From Pseudomonas sp. WN033 (GTDB taxonomy: Bacteria > Pseudomonadota > Gammaproteobacteria > Pseudomonadales > Pseudomonadaceae), in contig NSKG01000005.1 in assembly GCA_002287035.1 (NCBI GenBank), forward strand, positions 310,001-374,000: a DNA stretch of 64,000 nt. The letters are read 5' to 3'. The translations under genes were made by a program, and so were the position numbers. Position 1 is the stretch's first letter, and each line of letters begins with the position of its first letter. Shown here in pieces: positions 57,801 to 64,000 of this stretch. The notes beneath the pieces were generated by a model. It was given only the letters and a program-made list of their open reading frames with translations. It did no database searches and was not told where the DNA came from.

Positions 57801-58260
57801 CGAGTTTCTCGCCCAGATGGGCCGCGCCGAAACTATTCGTCGCAGCTTCTTTGCCGAGAACCCCAATGAGCCACTGGTACAGTTCCGCCTGGAGCCCATC
57901 ATGCTTGACTCCAACCTGGGCCGGGCCAACTTCAGGCTTGGCAACCAGAGTCTGGAGTACCGCCATGGCCCGATCATCCAGACCGCATTCCGCTGGCCCG
58001 CCGATGACAACAGCCGTAGCAGCCTGACGGTCGAGGATCTGGGTGGTCGGCGCATGAGTCTGGATCAGAACAGCGGCGCCTGGTCGCTGTTCCGCCTGCT
58101 CGATCAATTGGAAGTTGACCATCACACGGATCGGGATGTGCTGATCCTCAAGGCCAATCTCGGTGGCATGCGGGCCAATTACCTGCTGCACAGCCAACGC
58201 TCGCCGAACCCGTTCGACCTGAGTCTGCTGCGCAGATTCAACCTGCCAGCGAGGATCTGA
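54823..58260 (+). CDS. tssM: T6SS inner-membrane protein TssM (IcmF)
   Basis: The 1145-residue TssM spans the inner membrane and extends across the periplasm to TssJ. Two N-terminal helices (about 19-38, 50-68) and one near 447-468 (ILYASAAACLVLFGLGWA) are visible. An intact Walker A GPQASGKTSLLDFSG (about 141-155) lies in the cytoplasmic domain; the periplasmic part has PWYLLIGPQ-linked IcmF domains, then DUF1215/IcmF-C regions (AGPFQPYQ-like blocks) ending LLRRFNLPARI. It overlaps tssL by 4 bp and the phosphatase by 1 bp. Confidence 0.96.
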   Translation: MNVKTLLLKGMGLFRRDWVWSLVLVLALASLVWFAGPALAINGREPWGSAVSRLLTISTLFLIWGLSLVFISWKANKRKQAEEDDADAQERIRRESLIVEEQLELHSRFKQAMRTLSRSSLYKGRSERWRKELPWYLLIGPQASGKTSLLDFSGLEFPLNKGEQRPNREITGTRYADWYFAEHAVLIDTTGRYLNQPDPQVDNIGWQTLIGLLRNRRPRPLNGVVVNLPVEQLLSDNELELENLARQTRQRLLDINQKLGVDVPVYLVLSKADRLPGFDEYFDQLSSDESDQVLGATFRQEQNGTDIQVVRQEFEELLRRLNSQVIMRMHQERDTQRRGRILDFPHQLSRIGESLNLFIELAFSGNRYQRASQLRGFYLTSAPQLQGDIDPMTASIGRNLGPSGRELPTVRSGRPRFIKHLLSRVIFPESALAGLDQREIKRIDWRQRILYASAAACLVLFGLGWASSFSNNHGKLEQLRDLSQKLDRQQRQVPAGDNIDQLLATLDTRYQATQVFAPRSDTRWRERYGLFQGDEVNPALYEDYRQALENLLLQRVGQRLEAQMLSSLHDREKLFGSLRAYLMLHYAERRDPEYLKEWMAADWSQRYTGNTRVQTGLNTHFARLLEGPFQPYQTDRELVAEARQYLRSESLASVLYRMLREQAARLPEYRMINQLGPRGALLTSAQNIIPGFYTRNGYQQMFVAQGGDLVQNMLRDNWVLGDSDTLSAQDLRRLMAEMEQLYFADYANYWTEALALLAVDPMAGVSEGAQQLSSLTSANSPIIKALEEVRLNTQLSLSDSNDTSVRSPSAAQRALERRFEALHQLLNQDGNPGPELVNALQALDAMQGQLNSLAHASAPEQAAFDMARARVAGQQDAINQVRASAARLPQPVDKWFNALAADTWLLVLNDAYQHINQRYRSELLAAYRRSVGQRYPFSTETESEVALADFREFFKPQGTVDTFFDRYLKPFVTGSAGQYRLRQVDGRGLPVSREFLAQMGRAETIRRSFFAENPNEPLVQFRLEPIMLDSNLGRANFRLGNQSLEYRHGPIIQTAFRWPADDNSRSSLTVEDLGGRRMSLDQNSGAWSLFRLLDQLEVDHHTDRDVLILKANLGGMRANYLLHSQRSPNPFDLSLLRRFNLPARI

Positions 58261-58988
58261 TGGATTTGTTGACTCCCTGGCGCAGTTCCGCCCGTACCGA
58301 CACAGGCAAGGTACGGGCGCGCAATGAAGACGCTTTCCTGGCACTGCCAGAGCGCGGCCTGTGGGTCGTCGCCGATGGTATGGGTGGGCACCAGAACGGT
58401 GCCCTGGCCAGCCGCATGATCGTCGAACGACTGGCCGAACTACCGGGCGGCAGTGACCTTGACCGGCGGGTCAAGGAGCTGCGCCAGGCCCTGCATGACC
58501 TCAACCGTCGGCTAGGCAAGGAACTCACCCTGACCGCGGACAAACCCGACCCGGTAATCGGCAGCACAGTGGTTGCCCTGCTGGTCGAAGGCGACCGCGC
58601 CGTCTGTGTCTGGGCCGGTGACAGCCGCTGCTACCTGTGGCGCAGCGGCAATCTGTATCAGATGTCGCGCGATCACTCACTGCTCCAGCAACTGATGCAG
58701 GAGCAGCAGATGAGCGCCGAGCAGGCCGCCAGCCAACCTGGTGCACACGCCCTGACCCGGGCCGTAGGTGCCAGCGAAACGCTGGTCCTGGAAGTAGTGG
58801 AGTTCACCGTCTACCCCGGGGACACTCTGCTGCTGTGCAGCGACGGACTGTACCAAAGCATGTCCAGCACCATGCTGGGTAATGCCCTGAGCCTGCCATC
58901 GACCTCGCTGGCACTCGAACGGATGTTCGAACTGGCACTCGACGGCCCGGCCCGTGACAACATCAGCGCAGTGGTCATTCGCCGATGA
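58260..58988 (+). CDS. stp1: T6SS PP2C-type Ser/Thr phosphatase (PppA/Stp1)
   Basis: The 242-residue cytoplasmic PP2C phosphatase has the metal-binding motifs VRARNEDAFLALPERGLWVV, ADGMGGHQNG, CVWAGDSRCYLWR, LLCSDGLYQSM and the C-terminal DNISAVVIRR. It reverses phosphorylation by the adjacent kinase and so controls T6SS activity, as PppA/Stp1 do in Pseudomonas. The ATG shares one base with the tssM stop (TGATG). It overlaps the kinase gene by 4 bp. Confidence 0.94.
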   Translation: MDLLTPWRSSARTDTGKVRARNEDAFLALPERGLWVVADGMGGHQNGALASRMIVERLAELPGGSDLDRRVKELRQALHDLNRRLGKELTLTADKPDPVIGSTVVALLVEGDRAVCVWAGDSRCYLWRSGNLYQMSRDHSLLQQLMQEQQMSAEQAASQPGAHALTRAVGASETLVLEVVEFTVYPGDTLLLCSDGLYQSMSSTMLGNALSLPSTSLALERMFELALDGPARDNISAVVIRR

Positions 58989-59986
58989 ACCCGATGGAGA
59001 TCCCCGTGACTGCCCCACTCAAGGACGAGGACAGCCTGTCCGACCTGACTCATTTCGCCTTCGGACAGAGCGAAGAGGCTCCCGCACCGGAGCCCATCAG
59101 CATCGGCCCGTTACCGGATATTCTCAACGGTCGCTATCACATCGAGCGCCTGCTCGGTGTCGGTGGCATGGGCGCGGTCTACCGTGCCCGTGATCTGTTA
59201 CGTGAACAGTTCGGCGATCCCGAACCCTTCGTCGCCCTCAAAACCCTGACCGACAGCTTCGCCGAATATCCTGATGCCAACGCCCTGCTCTACAGCGAGT
59301 TCGCCCTGACCAGCCGACTGCATCATGCCAATGTCATTCAGGTCTACGGCTTTGATGTCGACAGCGACTGTCAACGCGCGTTTATTACCATGGAGCTGCT
59401 CAAGGGACCGACACTAGACCAGTTGATCGAAGCCCACCCGGCCGGCATGGACTGGGAGCAGTTGCGCGGTATCGCCATTCCGTTACTCCAGGCCTTGAGC
59501 TACTCGCACCAGCGCGGCGTACTGCATGGTGATCTCAAGCCCAGTAACGTGATGCTCACCGACGACGGCGTACGGCTGTTTGATTACGGCCTGGGCCAGG
59601 CCCGTCAAGGGCTGTTGCCCGGCCTGCCACGCCTGAGTCGGGCCCGCATCGCCGCCTGGACCCCACGTTATGCCGCGCTGGAGTTGCTCAACGGCGAAGC
59701 GCTCGGCAGCCCCGCTGATGTCTATGCCGTGGCCTGCATTCTTTACGAGCTGTGCAGCGGCCACCACCCGTTCAGTCGGCTGACTGCACGCCAGGCCAAG
59801 GCCATGGAACAGGACAAAACCCTGGAACGCCCGCCCAACTTGCCCAGCCATTGCTGGCCCGCCCTGCGCAGTGCGTTGGCTTTCGAGCAACAGCAGCGCA
59901 TCGACTGCCAGACGCTACTGACAGCCTTCAGCGCCCCGCGCCCAACTGTTCTTCGCCGTTTGTTCCGTGTGCTCGGCCGAAGCTGA
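58985..59986 (+). CDS. stk1: T6SS Ser/Thr kinase (Stk1/PpkA-like)
   Basis: A 333-residue Hanks-type kinase with glycine loop LGVGGMGAVYRA (about 55-66), VALKTL lysine, catalytic loop HGDLKPSNVML (about 181) and DYG (about 200) in place of DFG. It lacks a transmembrane segment and an extracellular sensor, so it is a soluble kinase, like H2 Stk1 and unlike membrane PpkA. Expected substrate is the FHA protein. It overlaps the phosphatase by 4 bp. It is the last gene of the T6SS operon. Confidence 0.92.
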   Translation: MNPMEIPVTAPLKDEDSLSDLTHFAFGQSEEAPAPEPISIGPLPDILNGRYHIERLLGVGGMGAVYRARDLLREQFGDPEPFVALKTLTDSFAEYPDANALLYSEFALTSRLHHANVIQVYGFDVDSDCQRAFITMELLKGPTLDQLIEAHPAGMDWEQLRGIAIPLLQALSYSHQRGVLHGDLKPSNVMLTDDGVRLFDYGLGQARQGLLPGLPRLSRARIAAWTPRYAALELLNGEALGSPADVYAVACILYELCSGHHPFSRLTARQAKAMEQDKTLERPPNLPSHCWPALRSALAFEQQQRIDCQTLLTAFSAPRPTVLRRLFRVLGRS

Positions 59987-59990
59987 GCAC
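59969..59990 (+). terminator. Possible terminator hairpin at the end of the T6SS operon
   Basis: GTGCTCGGC and GCTGAGCAC (8 Watson-Crick pairs plus a G-T) flank a CGAA tetraloop and include the kinase stop codon. The following tract is not U-rich, so it may need Rho or act as a stabilising hairpin. Confidence 0.4.
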
Positions 59991-60030
59991 AGGTCGCGGG
60001 TTTATCGGTATTTTCAGGCTCGGGTTCTGC

Positions 60031-60036
60031 TACAAT
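60031..60036 (+). promoter_or_regulatory. Candidate -10 box for dusA
   Basis: TACAAT lies 32 bp upstream of the dusA ATG, in the 81-bp gap after the T6SS operon. The hexamer 17 bp before it (GTATTT) is a poor -35, so this is tentative. Confidence 0.35.
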
Positions 60037-60067
60037 GCCGCCCCTGATCAAAACCTGACCAGTTGCC

Positions 60068-61093
60068 ATGAGCCTACAGCCCCCCACACTAAAGCGCCCC
60101 GGCCCATCCAGACGTTTCTGCGTTGCGCCGATGATGGACTGGACTGATCGTCACTGCCGCTTCTTTCTGCGCCTGATCAGCCGCCAGGCACTGCTGTACA
60201 GCGAGATGGTCACCACTGGTGCGGTCATTCATGGCGATCGCACACGTTTTCTCGGCCACAGTCCGCAGGAGCAGCCTCTGGCATTGCAGCTGGGCGGCAG
60301 CAATCCGGCCGAGCTGGCCACCTGCGCGGCCCTGGCCGAACAGGCCGGGTATGCCGAGGTCAACCTGAATGTCGGCTGCCCCAGCGACCGGGTTCAGAAC
60401 AACATGATCGGTGCTTGCCTGATGGGCCATCCGGCTCTGGTGGCCGATTGCGTCAAGGCCATGCTGGATGCCTGCAGCATTCCGGTTACGGTCAAGCACC
60501 GGATCGGCATCAACGGTCGCGACAGCTACGATGAGCTATGCGATTTCGTCGGCCAGGTGCATGAAGCCGGTTGCGACACCTTTATCGTGCATGCCCGCAT
60601 CGCCATCCTCGAAGGTTTGTCACCGAAGGAAAATCGCGAGATTCCACCGCTACGCTATGAGGTGGTACACCAACTCAAAGCAGACTTCCCGCAGCTGGAG
60701 ATCATTCTCAACGGCGGTCTCACCGATCTGGATATGATGCAGGGCCAACTTACCAGCCTGGATGGCGTCATGGTGGGTCGTGAGGCTTACCACAACCCCT
60801 ACCTGCTGGCCGAGGTCGACCGCCGTTTCTATGCCGCCGAGCAACCGGTCCGAAGCCGGATTGAGGTGCTGGAGGCGCTGCGCCCTTACATCGTCGCCCA
60901 CCTGGAACAGGGTGGGCTGATGAACCATGTCACCCGCCACATTCTCGGGCTGTTCCAGGGCCTGCCCGGCGCGCGTCACTTCCGCCGCCAACTGAGCAGT
61001 GAAATCCACCGTTGTGGTGATCCTCTGGCACTCTATGACGAACTGCTGAACGACATGTCGCGACGGATGCAGCCCCGGGATTGCCCCGCGTAA
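60068..61093 (+). CDS. dusA: tRNA-dihydrouridine(20/20a) synthase DusA
   Basis: DusA reduces U20/U20a in tRNA using FMN and NADPH. The 341-residue protein has [50 protein letters not shown] with catalytic C104, [28 protein letters not shown] (diagnostic for DusA), and [10 protein letters not shown]. tal follows by 53 bp. It lies directly after the T6SS locus; the 5' end of dusA is a known integration hotspot, but this copy is intact at the start. Confidence 0.95.
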   Translation: MSLQPPTLKRPGPSRRFCVAPMMDWTDRHCRFFLRLISRQALLYSEMVTTGAVIHGDRTRFLGHSPQEQPLALQLGGSNPAELATCAALAEQAGYAEVNLNVGCPSDRVQNNMIGACLMGHPALVADCVKAMLDACSIPVTVKHRIGINGRDSYDELCDFVGQVHEAGCDTFIVHARIAILEGLSPKENREIPPLRYEVVHQLKADFPQLEIILNGGLTDLDMMQGQLTSLDGVMVGREAYHNPYLLAEVDRRFYAAEQPVRSRIEVLEALRPYIVAHLEQGGLMNHVTRHILGLFQGLPGARHFRRQLSSEIHRCGDPLALYDELLNDMSRRMQPRDCPA

Positions 61094-61146
61094 CAGGCTT
61101 GCGGTATGGTCAAACGAGGATTTCACGTTTTCGTTCAGGGCCGACC

Positions 61147-62094
61147 ATGACCAGCAAACTCGACAGCCTCAAGCAGCACACCATCATCGTCGCAGATACC
61201 GGCGACATTCAGGCCATTCGTGCCCTGCAACCGGTCGATGCGACCACCAACCCGTCCCTGCTGCTAAAGGCCGCCGAGCAACCGGAGTACCGCGCCCTGC
61301 TCGACCAGGCCCTGCGCCAGGCCGCAGGCAGTCTCGACCCGGTCAGCGAAGCCTGTGACCGGTTTGCCATTGCCTTGGGCAGTGAAATCGTCAAACTGGT
61401 GCCCGGGCGCATCTCTACCGAGGTCGATGCGCGCCTGTCGTTTGACCGCGACGCCACCATCGCCAAGGCCCGCCGGTTGATTGAAGGCTATGAAGAACTC
61501 GGAATCACCCGCGACCGGGTGCTGATCAAGATCGCCGCTACCTGGGAAGGCATCCAGGCGGCTGCGGCGCTGGAGCGCGAAGGTATTCAGTGCAACCTGA
61601 CTCTGCTGTTCTCATTCGCCCAGGCCCAGGCCTGTGCCGATGCAGGGGTCTTTCTGATCTCCCCGTTCGTTGGGCGGATCTACGACTGGTACAAGCGTCA
61701 GGAAGGTCGGGATTTCAGCGGTCTGGACGACCCTGGGGTGCAATCAGTTGCGCGGATTTTCCGCTACTACAAGGAACATCTGTACGCTACCGTGGTGATG
61801 GGCGCCAGCTTCCGCAATATTGGCCAGATCGAAGCCCTGACCGGCTGCGACCGGCTGACCATCAGCCCCGCCCTGCTCCAGCAACTGGCCGGCGAGCCCG
61901 GTGAACTGGTGTTGTCCCCTGCGCTAAGAGGTACGGCCGACTCGCGAACAGTGCTGGACGAACGGGCATTCCGCTGGAGCCATAACGAAGACGCCATGGC
62001 CACCGAAAAACTGGCCGAAGGCATCCGCGCTTTCGCTGCCGACCAGCTCAAACTGGAACGCCTGCTGGCTGCCCGGGCCGCTTCAGCGGCCTGA
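61147..62094 (+). CDS. tal: Transaldolase
   Basis: Transaldolase transfers dihydroxyacetone units between sugar phosphates in the pentose phosphate pathway. The 315-residue protein (ATG at 61147 chosen at [20 protein letters not shown]) has [12 protein letters not shown], the Schiff-base lysine K128 in [29 protein letters not shown], and [12 protein letters not shown]. Same order as dusA-tal in Pseudomonas. It is convergent with rssC. Confidence 0.97.
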   Translation: MTSKLDSLKQHTIIVADTGDIQAIRALQPVDATTNPSLLLKAAEQPEYRALLDQALRQAAGSLDPVSEACDRFAIALGSEIVKLVPGRISTEVDARLSFDRDATIAKARRLIEGYEELGITRDRVLIKIAATWEGIQAAAALEREGIQCNLTLLFSFAQAQACADAGVFLISPFVGRIYDWYKRQEGRDFSGLDDPGVQSVARIFRYYKEHLYATVVMGASFRNIGQIEALTGCDRLTISPALLQQLAGEPGELVLSPALRGTADSRTVLDERAFRWSHNEDAMATEKLAEGIRAFAADQLKLERLLAARAASAA

Positions 62095-62118
62095 GCCAAA
62101 ACTCGGGACAGTCGACCA

Positions 62119-62137
62119 GGACCTGGGATCCAGGTCC
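62119..62137. terminator. Hairpin between tal and rssC
   Basis: A perfect 8-bp stem GGACCTGG/CCAGGTCC with loop GAT lies in the 72-bp convergent gap. There is no U-run on either strand, so termination is a weak inference. Confidence 0.35.
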
Positions 62138-62166
62138 ATAAACAAAGGGCGAAATGGGATTAGCAG

Positions 62167-62664
62167 TCAGCGATGCTGCTGGTCTGACTCGAGCGCACTA
62201 ACCAGATCACGAAACGCATCGCGGTTATGCGCATTCAGGCTCATCAGGATCCGATGAGCCTCAAGCACCTTGGCCTTGACCATCTCTTCAGACAAGGTTT
62301 GCCCCGGCAGGTCCTGCAGCTCGGTCTCACTCGGCGTCGCTTCCGAGACGATATTGAACACCTGATCAAACCCCATGCTTTGCAACAGGCGATTCATATC
62401 GTCGTGATTGGAGACCAGCGTCGGCAGGAAACCAACCTTCTCTTTCGACAGAATCGACAGTTTGGCCAGCAACCCTAGCGAGGTACTGTCTATGCCCTCG
62501 GTTTCAGTCAGATCAATCACGATCGACTGAAAGTTCAGAGCGCAAAAAATCTTTTCAATATAGGCATCCAGCGCCGCGCACAGGGTCAGGCGCACATCCC
62601 CGATAAACTTGAGGACAAAGGCCCCCTCACATTCGGCGAACTGGATCTTGCCGGTGGTCATCAT
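62167..62664 (-). CDS. rssC: STAS-domain anti-sigma factor antagonist RssC
   Basis: The 165-residue protein has a STAS domain with the phosphorylatable serine in IDSTSLGLLAKL (S60 by alignment with SpoIIAA-type proteins), and an extended C-terminal helical tail. In Pseudomonas, rssB-rssC next to tal and dusA controls RpoS levels and the stress response. The ATG overlaps the rssB stop by 4 bp. The orthology rests on gene order and domain match. Confidence 0.87.
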   Translation of the reverse strand: MMTTGKIQFAECEGAFVLKFIGDVRLTLCAALDAYIEKIFCALNFQSIVIDLTETEGIDSTSLGLLAKLSILSKEKVGFLPTLVSNHDDMNRLLQSMGFDQVFNIVSEATPSETELQDLPGQTLSEEMVKAKVLEAHRILMSLNAHNRDAFRDLVSALESDQQHR

Positions 62665-63851
62665 CCGGGATTCCTGCTCAACAGCAACACAGATATATCG
62701 TCCGGCATGGCCGTTTTACGGTCCATACCCAGCAGTTTCAGCAGATTCTGCATTCCGCCATCAGCCTGCTCCATCAATTCCGGTAGCCGCGCTTCCTTCT
62801 CCCTCAGAGTAGTACCCTCGATACAATCGAGCACCCCATCCGAGCACAGCATCAGGGTGAAACACTCCGGCAGCTTGAGTTCATGATCCTCATACTCAGC
62901 ATCCTCGAACAAACCGACCGGGCGGCCCTTGCCGGGCAGGTAGCTGGCCTTTCCTTCACTATAGAGCACCGGCAAAGGCAAATGCCCGCCGATACTGTAA
63001 GTCAATGTTCCGCTGGTTTCGTCGATCACACCGCCCAGCATGGTCACATGCTTGCCCAGCTTGCAACTGATCAGACTACGGTTGATGTGACCCAACACAT
63101 CCGAAGGCTTGAAGTGAATAGGGCCTTCACTTTCCTGCCGACGCTGCTCATAAAGCAGCCGTGTGCTCATGAACTTGAGCAGCACAGTCACAAACGCCGA
63201 GGATGAGCCATGACCGGACACATCGGCCAGATAGAACGCCACCTGAGTGTCAGACACACGGAAGTAGTCAACAAAGTCCCCAGAAAGGTACAGGGACGGA
63301 AAAATGCGGTGTTCGCACAAATAGGCGCCACTTTGCCAGGGGCTTGGTGGCAGCATGTTGAGCTGCACCTGATGACCTGCCGCCTGATCATCCTTGAGCA
63401 CTTTCAGATGGTTTTCCAGCTCACGGTTGGCCTGCTCCAGGCGCTCACGGATGCGCTGATTCTCCAACCGCAAACGGGCCCGGTCGAGCGAGCGGCGTAC
63501 CGCATGCTCAAGCACTCGCATATCTTTGAGGGGTTTGATCAGGTAATCACTCGCGCCTACTCGCAGCGCTTCGACCACATCGGTCATGACGCTGTCGGCG
63601 GAGATGACGATGACCGGGGTTTCCGGTGCTCTGTCAGTGATCTGCCGGACCAGCTCGAAGCCACTGATATCGGACATGTGCAGATCGCACAATACCAGTT
63701 CGGGTCGTTGGCTAGTGAACAGGTCGAGCCCTTGCTGGGCGTTGCCTGCCTGGAGCACATCGAAACCGCATGTTTCCAGATGTTTGCCGATGTTCTGACG
63801 CACGGAATCGTCATCATCGATTACCAGCAATGTCGTGCCAGGAAGCTGCAT
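62661..63851 (-). CDS. rssB: Response regulator with PP2C phosphatase output (RssB)
   Basis: The 396-residue protein has a receiver domain with phospho-acceptor D56 (LVLCDLHMSD), a coiled-coil linker (about 128-165, ARLRLENQRIRERLEQANRE) and a SpoIIE/RsbU PP2C domain with LYLSGDFVDYF, YLADVSGHGSSSAFV, SIGGHLPLPVLY and LMLCSDGVLDCI. It would dephosphorylate RssC; in Pseudomonas, RssB is the RpoS-turnover adaptor. It lacks the C-terminal kinase-like domain of the related HsbR. It lies at the upstream end of the convergent tal gene. Confidence 0.88.
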   Translation of the reverse strand: MQLPGTTLLVIDDDDSVRQNIGKHLETCGFDVLQAGNAQQGLDLFTSQRPELVLCDLHMSDISGFELVRQITDRAPETPVIVISADSVMTDVVEALRVGASDYLIKPLKDMRVLEHAVRRSLDRARLRLENQRIRERLEQANRELENHLKVLKDDQAAGHQVQLNMLPPSPWQSGAYLCEHRIFPSLYLSGDFVDYFRVSDTQVAFYLADVSGHGSSSAFVTVLLKFMSTRLLYEQRRQESEGPIHFKPSDVLGHINRSLISCKLGKHVTMLGGVIDETSGTLTYSIGGHLPLPVLYSEGKASYLPGKGRPVGLFEDAEYEDHELKLPECFTLMLCSDGVLDCIEGTTLREKEARLPELMEQADGGMQNLLKLLGMDRKTAMPDDISVLLLSRNPG

Positions 63852-63868
63852 AGAGTCCCTACGCCAAT

Positions 63869-63894
63869 GCCCCGAAACCGTCAGGTTGCGGGGC
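63869..63894. other. Hairpin in the rssB leader
   Basis: GCCCCG-A-AACC pairs with GGTT-G-CGGGGC around a GTCA loop, 18 bp upstream of the rssB start codon. Might be a leader structure; no regulatory class recognised. Confidence 0.35.
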
Positions 63895-63956
63895 CACAGG
63901 GGTATTTATCTGTCTGATCAGGGTAACCTGACGCTTTCAAGGGGCAAACACTACTC

Positions 63957-64000
63957 TTATCCGTCGCCCCAGGCAACCTTTGCCGTACCGAACGCCTTGT
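63957..64000 (-). CDS. C-terminal fragment of an upstream gene, perhaps mlaA (VacJ)
   Basis: A minus-strand frame open to the window edge encodes KAFGTAKVAWGDG before a TAA at 63957-63959. In P. aeruginosa, the vacJ/mlaA gene lies near rssB, and such a tail would suit it, but only about 14 codons are visible and the identity is an inference from context. Confidence 0.35.
   Translation of the reverse strand, partial: KAFGTAKVAWGDG

Noticed and set aside
1..64000. Mobile elements, CRISPR arrays, tRNA genes
   Set aside because: No transposase, integrase, repeat-spacer pattern or cloverleaf was recognised. A search with dedicated RNA tools could still find small RNAs.

Overview
The window is dense, GC-rich chromosome of a gammaproteobacterium of the family Pseudomonadaceae. 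Many genes are recognisable Pseudomonas housekeeping or conserved genes in familiar pairings: ybbP-greB, dacB next to rlmKL-rmf-pyrD, the PA2779/PA2778-type pair, and dusA-tal-rssC-rssB. A glucosylglycerol synthase/phosphatase fusion points to a salt-tolerant or marine lineage, possibly Halopseudomonas-like; this genus assignment is inference. No tRNA, rRNA, insertion sequence, prophage or CRISPR array was seen.

Layout. 1-9306: lipoprotein-release-type ABC permease (5' end cut by the window), greB, yqjG, a DEAD-box helicase, tatD, an orphan dCache membrane protein and dacB. 9340-13129: rlmKL, rmf with a structured leader, pyrD. 13181-15792: a PepSY-PepSY-response regulator-histidine kinase operon. 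15890-18341: a tightly overlapping patatin / CPBP protease / methyltransferase operon. 18376-23936: NlpC/P60 lipoprotein, Tag-like glycosylase, ttcA, a Yip1 protein, a DnaJ-related protein and a choice-of-anchor I lipoprotein. 23972-33139: glucosylglycerol synthase fusion, MFS transporter, flavodoxin-like protein, sprT, a puuB-like oxidase, the PA2779/PA2778 pair and a HerA-like ATPase (yjgR).

33545-59986 is one long co-directional type VI secretion (T6SS) locus with the order of the Pseudomonas H2-type cluster: tssA, tssB, tssC, tssE, a PAAR gene, tssF, tssG, clpV (tssH), a sigma-54 activator, vgrG, an adaptor, a LysM-headed putative effector, a SUMF1-fold lipoprotein, a 40-residue lipoprotein, fha, tssJ, tssK, tssL, tssM, a PP2C phosphatase and a Ser/Thr kinase. 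No hcp (tssD) is present. The 405-bp upstream region carries two copies of an 18-bp palindrome, a good candidate operator. The vgrG-adaptor-effector-lipoprotein block (about 46.4-50.7 kb) is visibly less GC-rich than its surroundings and looks like an exchangeable cargo cassette; it is the most interesting part of the window.

60068-64000: dusA, tal, the convergent rssC-rssB regulatory pair (RpoS-control type) and probably the last codons of mlaA at the edge.
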